Shown here one piece after another: positions 5,398-7,109 of a stretch of DNA of 7,109 nucleotides. Position 1 is the stretch's first letter; the number at the start of each line of letters is the position of its first letter. The stretch comes from JAOUEE01 sp051011595 (GTDB lineage: Bacteria > Actinomycetota > Acidimicrobiia > Acidimicrobiales > SHLQ01). Both the position numbers and the translations under genes were made by a program. The notes under the pieces are model-generated. The model worked only from the letters and a program-made list of their open reading frames with translations, ran no database searches and was not told the DNA's origin. Where the stretch lies: positions 1-7,109 of the forward strand of contig JBPCTQ010000172.1 of assembly GCA_051011595.1 (NCBI GenBank), in the 5' to 3' direction.

Positions 5398-6742
5398 TGG
5401 CTCGTGTCCGACGCCGGTTCCACCACACCGCACCACCCAGCAGTGCGAACACCGGCAGGAACGGCAGCAGGGCGCCGAGGGCGATGATGAGCACCTGGCC
5501 GATGAAGGCCAGCACATCACCGCTGCGCTTCAGCGAGTCGGTGAAGCCAGGCAGACTGTCGTCGGGGGCGACCTGGAGTTCGGCGGTGGCGGTCTGGCGT
5601 CGCGCGCCGAGACCGAGCCGGGCGCCGTCCTCGTCGACCGGCACCGCCCGCACCGTGCTGTCGAGCACGTGGTCGGGATCGGCCTCCGCATCCCAGGCGA
5701 GCACCAGGGTGTCGCCCGGTGCCGTCGGCTGGTCGAGTGACCCGCTGACCACGGTGACGGCAGCCATGTCGACCCCGAGCTGGTTGGCGCCGATGGCGAT
5801 CTCGCCCAGGTGGGCGTCACCGGTGTTGGTGATCGACCAGCACACCGTCATCGGATCGTGTTCGTCGATGGCCAGATTCTGGGTGGCCGGGCAACCCCCA
5901 CCAGCGTCGTGGCCGGCGTAGGCCGACACCACCACGTCGAAGCCGGGTTCGAGCTCCGGGGGCAGAGCCTGGGTGACCGTGAGCACGATGGTCGCCGACG
6001 CCACCCGATCCTCGAGGGTGCGCACCTGGCCTCGCAGTTGTTCGAGCACCGTCTCCCGCTCCAGCAACTGGGCTTCGAGACGGCTGATGCTGTCGAGATC
6101 GGTCGCGCCGGCCAGGAACCCACGTAGGCGCTCCACGCTCGCCTCCGCGGTCTGGATGCGGCTCTCGAGGTCGACCACGGCATCGGTGACGTCCTCGGCC
6201 GACACGGTCTGGTTCTGTACCTCACCCAACTCACCCAGGCGACGGAGTGTCTCCTGGAATCGGGCCGGGGGCACCTTGAAGGTGACGGTGGCTCGGGGCT
6301 CGGGTGTGGTCTGGCTGTTCTGCCCGAAGACGACCCCTCCCAGACCTTCGACCGCCACCGCGGCCCGCTCGGTGGTGCCGCTGACATCGTCGGTGGCCAG
6401 CATCAGATCAGCGGTGAAGATGACGTCGCGGCCGAAGGTGAAACTGTCCACGTCGGGTGGCGTGAGCGGGTCCACTCCCCCGCCCTCACCGGTCTGGGCC
6501 CTCGCAGGAAGGGGCTGGGCTGCCTGGTCGACGGCCTCGGGGCCCACATCGGTCCCACCGTCGCCCGCGTCCCCACCATCGGAAGCGCCACCATTCGTCG
6601 CGCGAGCGGCCGGTGCCTGTTGAGCGTCGCCTCCGTCGGTGCTCGAGCTGGACTGGTCGTCGTCGCTCGTCGAGCAGGCCGCCAGCACCAGAGCCAGCAC
6701 AGCCACGAATGCGAGCAGTCGTCGCAAGTTGGTCCCCATCAT
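5390..6742 (-). CDS. DUF4349-family lipoprotein with extra C-terminal domain and membrane helix
   Basis: This 450-residue predicted envelope protein has a start at ATG 6740-6742, chosen because GGAGG (6753-6749) lies six bases upstream and a signal peptide follows at once; the in-frame ATG at 6808 would put 22 hydrophilic residues first. The lipobox LAAC places lipid on Cys23. An Asp/Gly/Ala/Ser-rich linker runs to about residue 100. Residues about 103-258 match DUF4349: a VIFTADLML strand, GLGGVV, VTFKVPPARFQ, LGELGEVQNQ, AEDVTDAVVDLESRI, then a long coiled coil (about 185-250) ending in ASATIVLTV. Residues about 267-395 form an added domain, probably a beta sandwich, with Cys284 and Cys301. 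A hydrophobic helix (about 412-441) ends in the basic tail NRRRTRATA, which should be cytoplasmic. The molecular role of DUF4349 is not established. The gene is downstream of the acyl-CoA dehydrogenase, with 122 bases and a hairpin between them. Confidence 0.9.
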   Translation of the reverse strand: MMGTNLRRLLAFVAVLALVLAACSTSDDDQSSSSTDGGDAQQAPAARATNGGASDGGDAGDGGTDVGPEAVDQAAQPLPARAQTGEGGGVDPLTPPDVDSFTFGRDVIFTADLMLATDDVSGTTERAAVAVEGLGGVVFGQNSQTTPEPRATVTFKVPPARFQETLRRLGELGEVQNQTVSAEDVTDAVVDLESRIQTAEASVERLRGFLAGATDLDSISRLEAQLLERETVLEQLRGQVRTLEDRVASATIVLTVTQALPPELEPGFDVVVSAYAGHDAGGGCPATQNLAIDEHDPMTVCWSITNTGDAHLGEIAIGANQLGVDMAAVTVVSGSLDQPTAPGDTLVLAWDAEADPDHVLDSTVRAVPVDEDGARLGLGARRQTATAELQVAPDDSLPGFTDSLKRSGDVLAFIGQVLIIALGALLPFLPVFALLGGAVWWNRRRTRATA

Positions 6743-6826
6743 CGGTCCCCTCCCGGGTTGGTCGATGCGAGTACGACGAACGCCACCCGGTTCTGGTTCC
6801 CGGTTCACCCCTGGCTCGGAGAAGGT

Positions 6827-6841
6827 GCCCCGTTCCGGGGC
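6827..6841 (-). terminator. Hairpin after the acyl-CoA dehydrogenase gene
   Basis: GCCCCG and CGGGGC form a perfect 6-bp stem with a 3-base loop, 23 bases beyond the dehydrogenase stop on the minus strand. It could terminate that transcript before the DUF4349 gene. There is no T-run, and a short GC hairpin may also arise by chance here. Confidence 0.42.
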
Positions 6842-6864
6842 TGCGTCACGCCCCCTTCACCCGC

Positions 6865-7109
6865 CTACCGGGGTAGTTGGAGGATGCGGTCGCCGATGAT
6901 GGTCCGCTGGATCTCGCTGGTCCCCCCGGCAATCGACGCCGAACGGCTCCACAACCACTGTCGCTGCCATGTCCCTGCGGTCAGGCTTCCCGACCGCGTC
7001 GGCCACAGCGCGGCTTCGTCACCGAGCACCAGCAGGGCGGCCGCCGACAATCGCTGGGTGAGATCGGTCCAGGTCAGCTTGATCCAGCTCGACTCCGGTC
7101 CCGGTTCGA
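6865..7109 (-). CDS. Acyl-CoA dehydrogenase, C-terminal part (cut by window end)
   Basis: The last 80 codons of an acyl-CoA dehydrogenase are present; the 5' part lies beyond the window. Members are cytoplasmic FAD enzymes that introduce the alpha-beta double bond in acyl-CoA thioesters, passing electrons to electron-transfer flavoprotein. Evidence is the C-terminal helical pattern GPESSWIKLTWTDLTQRL followed by the family hallmark SIAGGTSEIQRTIIGDRILQ, then LPR and TAG. In medium-chain dehydrogenase the catalytic Glu stands in YEGTSQIQ; here the matching residue is Gly, as in many actinobacterial FadE proteins. The base is therefore elsewhere in the protein or in a partner subunit, which cannot be seen here. 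The nearby CoA ligases fit a shared acyl-CoA degradation setting, though they lie on the opposite strand. The TTG at 7048-7050 is internal, not the start. Confidence 0.94.
   Translation of the reverse strand, partial: EPGPESSWIKLTWTDLTQRLSAAALLVLGDEAALWPTRSGSLTAGTWQRQWLWSRSASIAGGTSEIQRTIIGDRILQLPR

Noticed and set aside
6743..6808. ATG at 6808 as start of the DUF4349 lipoprotein
   Set aside because: It would add 22 hydrophilic residues before the signal peptide, while GGAGG sits six bases before ATG 6742.
1..7109. Defence system, CRISPR array or mobile element
   Set aside because: No nuclease, helicase, reverse transcriptase, transposase, spaced repeat or terminal inverted repeat could be recognised on either strand.

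Overview
The window looks like chromosomal DNA of a high-GC actinobacterium. Evidence: strong G/C preference at third codon positions, GTG and TTG starts, Actinobacteria-type acyl-CoA ligases and an acyl-CoA dehydrogenase, and lipoproteins with long Ser/Thr/Pro or Asp/Gly/Ser linkers. The style of the ligases and of the short leaders suggests Acidimicrobiia, but that placement is an impression, not a demonstrated assignment.

Layout. Positions 1-348 hold no intact gene, only overlapping open stretches in two frames that look like decayed coding DNA. Positions 371-1048 (minus) encode an unknown three-helix membrane protein whose codon use is clearly more A/T-rich than its neighbours. Positions 1049-1333 are a divergent intergenic stretch. 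It contains a small palindrome and a decayed copy of the promoter plus first 25 codons of an acyl-CoA ligase, lying directly before the intact ligase at 1334-2860 (plus). A Ser/Thr-rich lipoprotein (2926-3594) and a second, distantly related acyl-CoA/carboxylate ligase (3669-5321) follow on the same strand. A nested palindrome at 5350-5397 separates these from convergent minus-strand genes: a DUF4349-type lipoprotein with an extra C-terminal domain and a terminal membrane helix (5390-6742), and the last 80 codons of an acyl-CoA dehydrogenase (6865 to the window end). A hairpin lies between those two.

How the genes may work together. Two CoA ligases and an acyl-CoA dehydrogenase are the activation and first oxidation steps for fatty-acid-like or other carboxylic acid substrates, so the locus probably lies in an acyl-CoA degradation neighbourhood; no substrate can be read from sequence. 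The two lipoproteins and the membrane protein are surface components with no demonstrable link to this chemistry.

No defence system, CRISPR array, transposase, tRNA or rRNA was seen. The points most worth a second look are the relic ligase 5' end beside the intact copy, a possible leaderless start of the first ligase, and the unusual two-anchor architecture of the DUF4349 protein.
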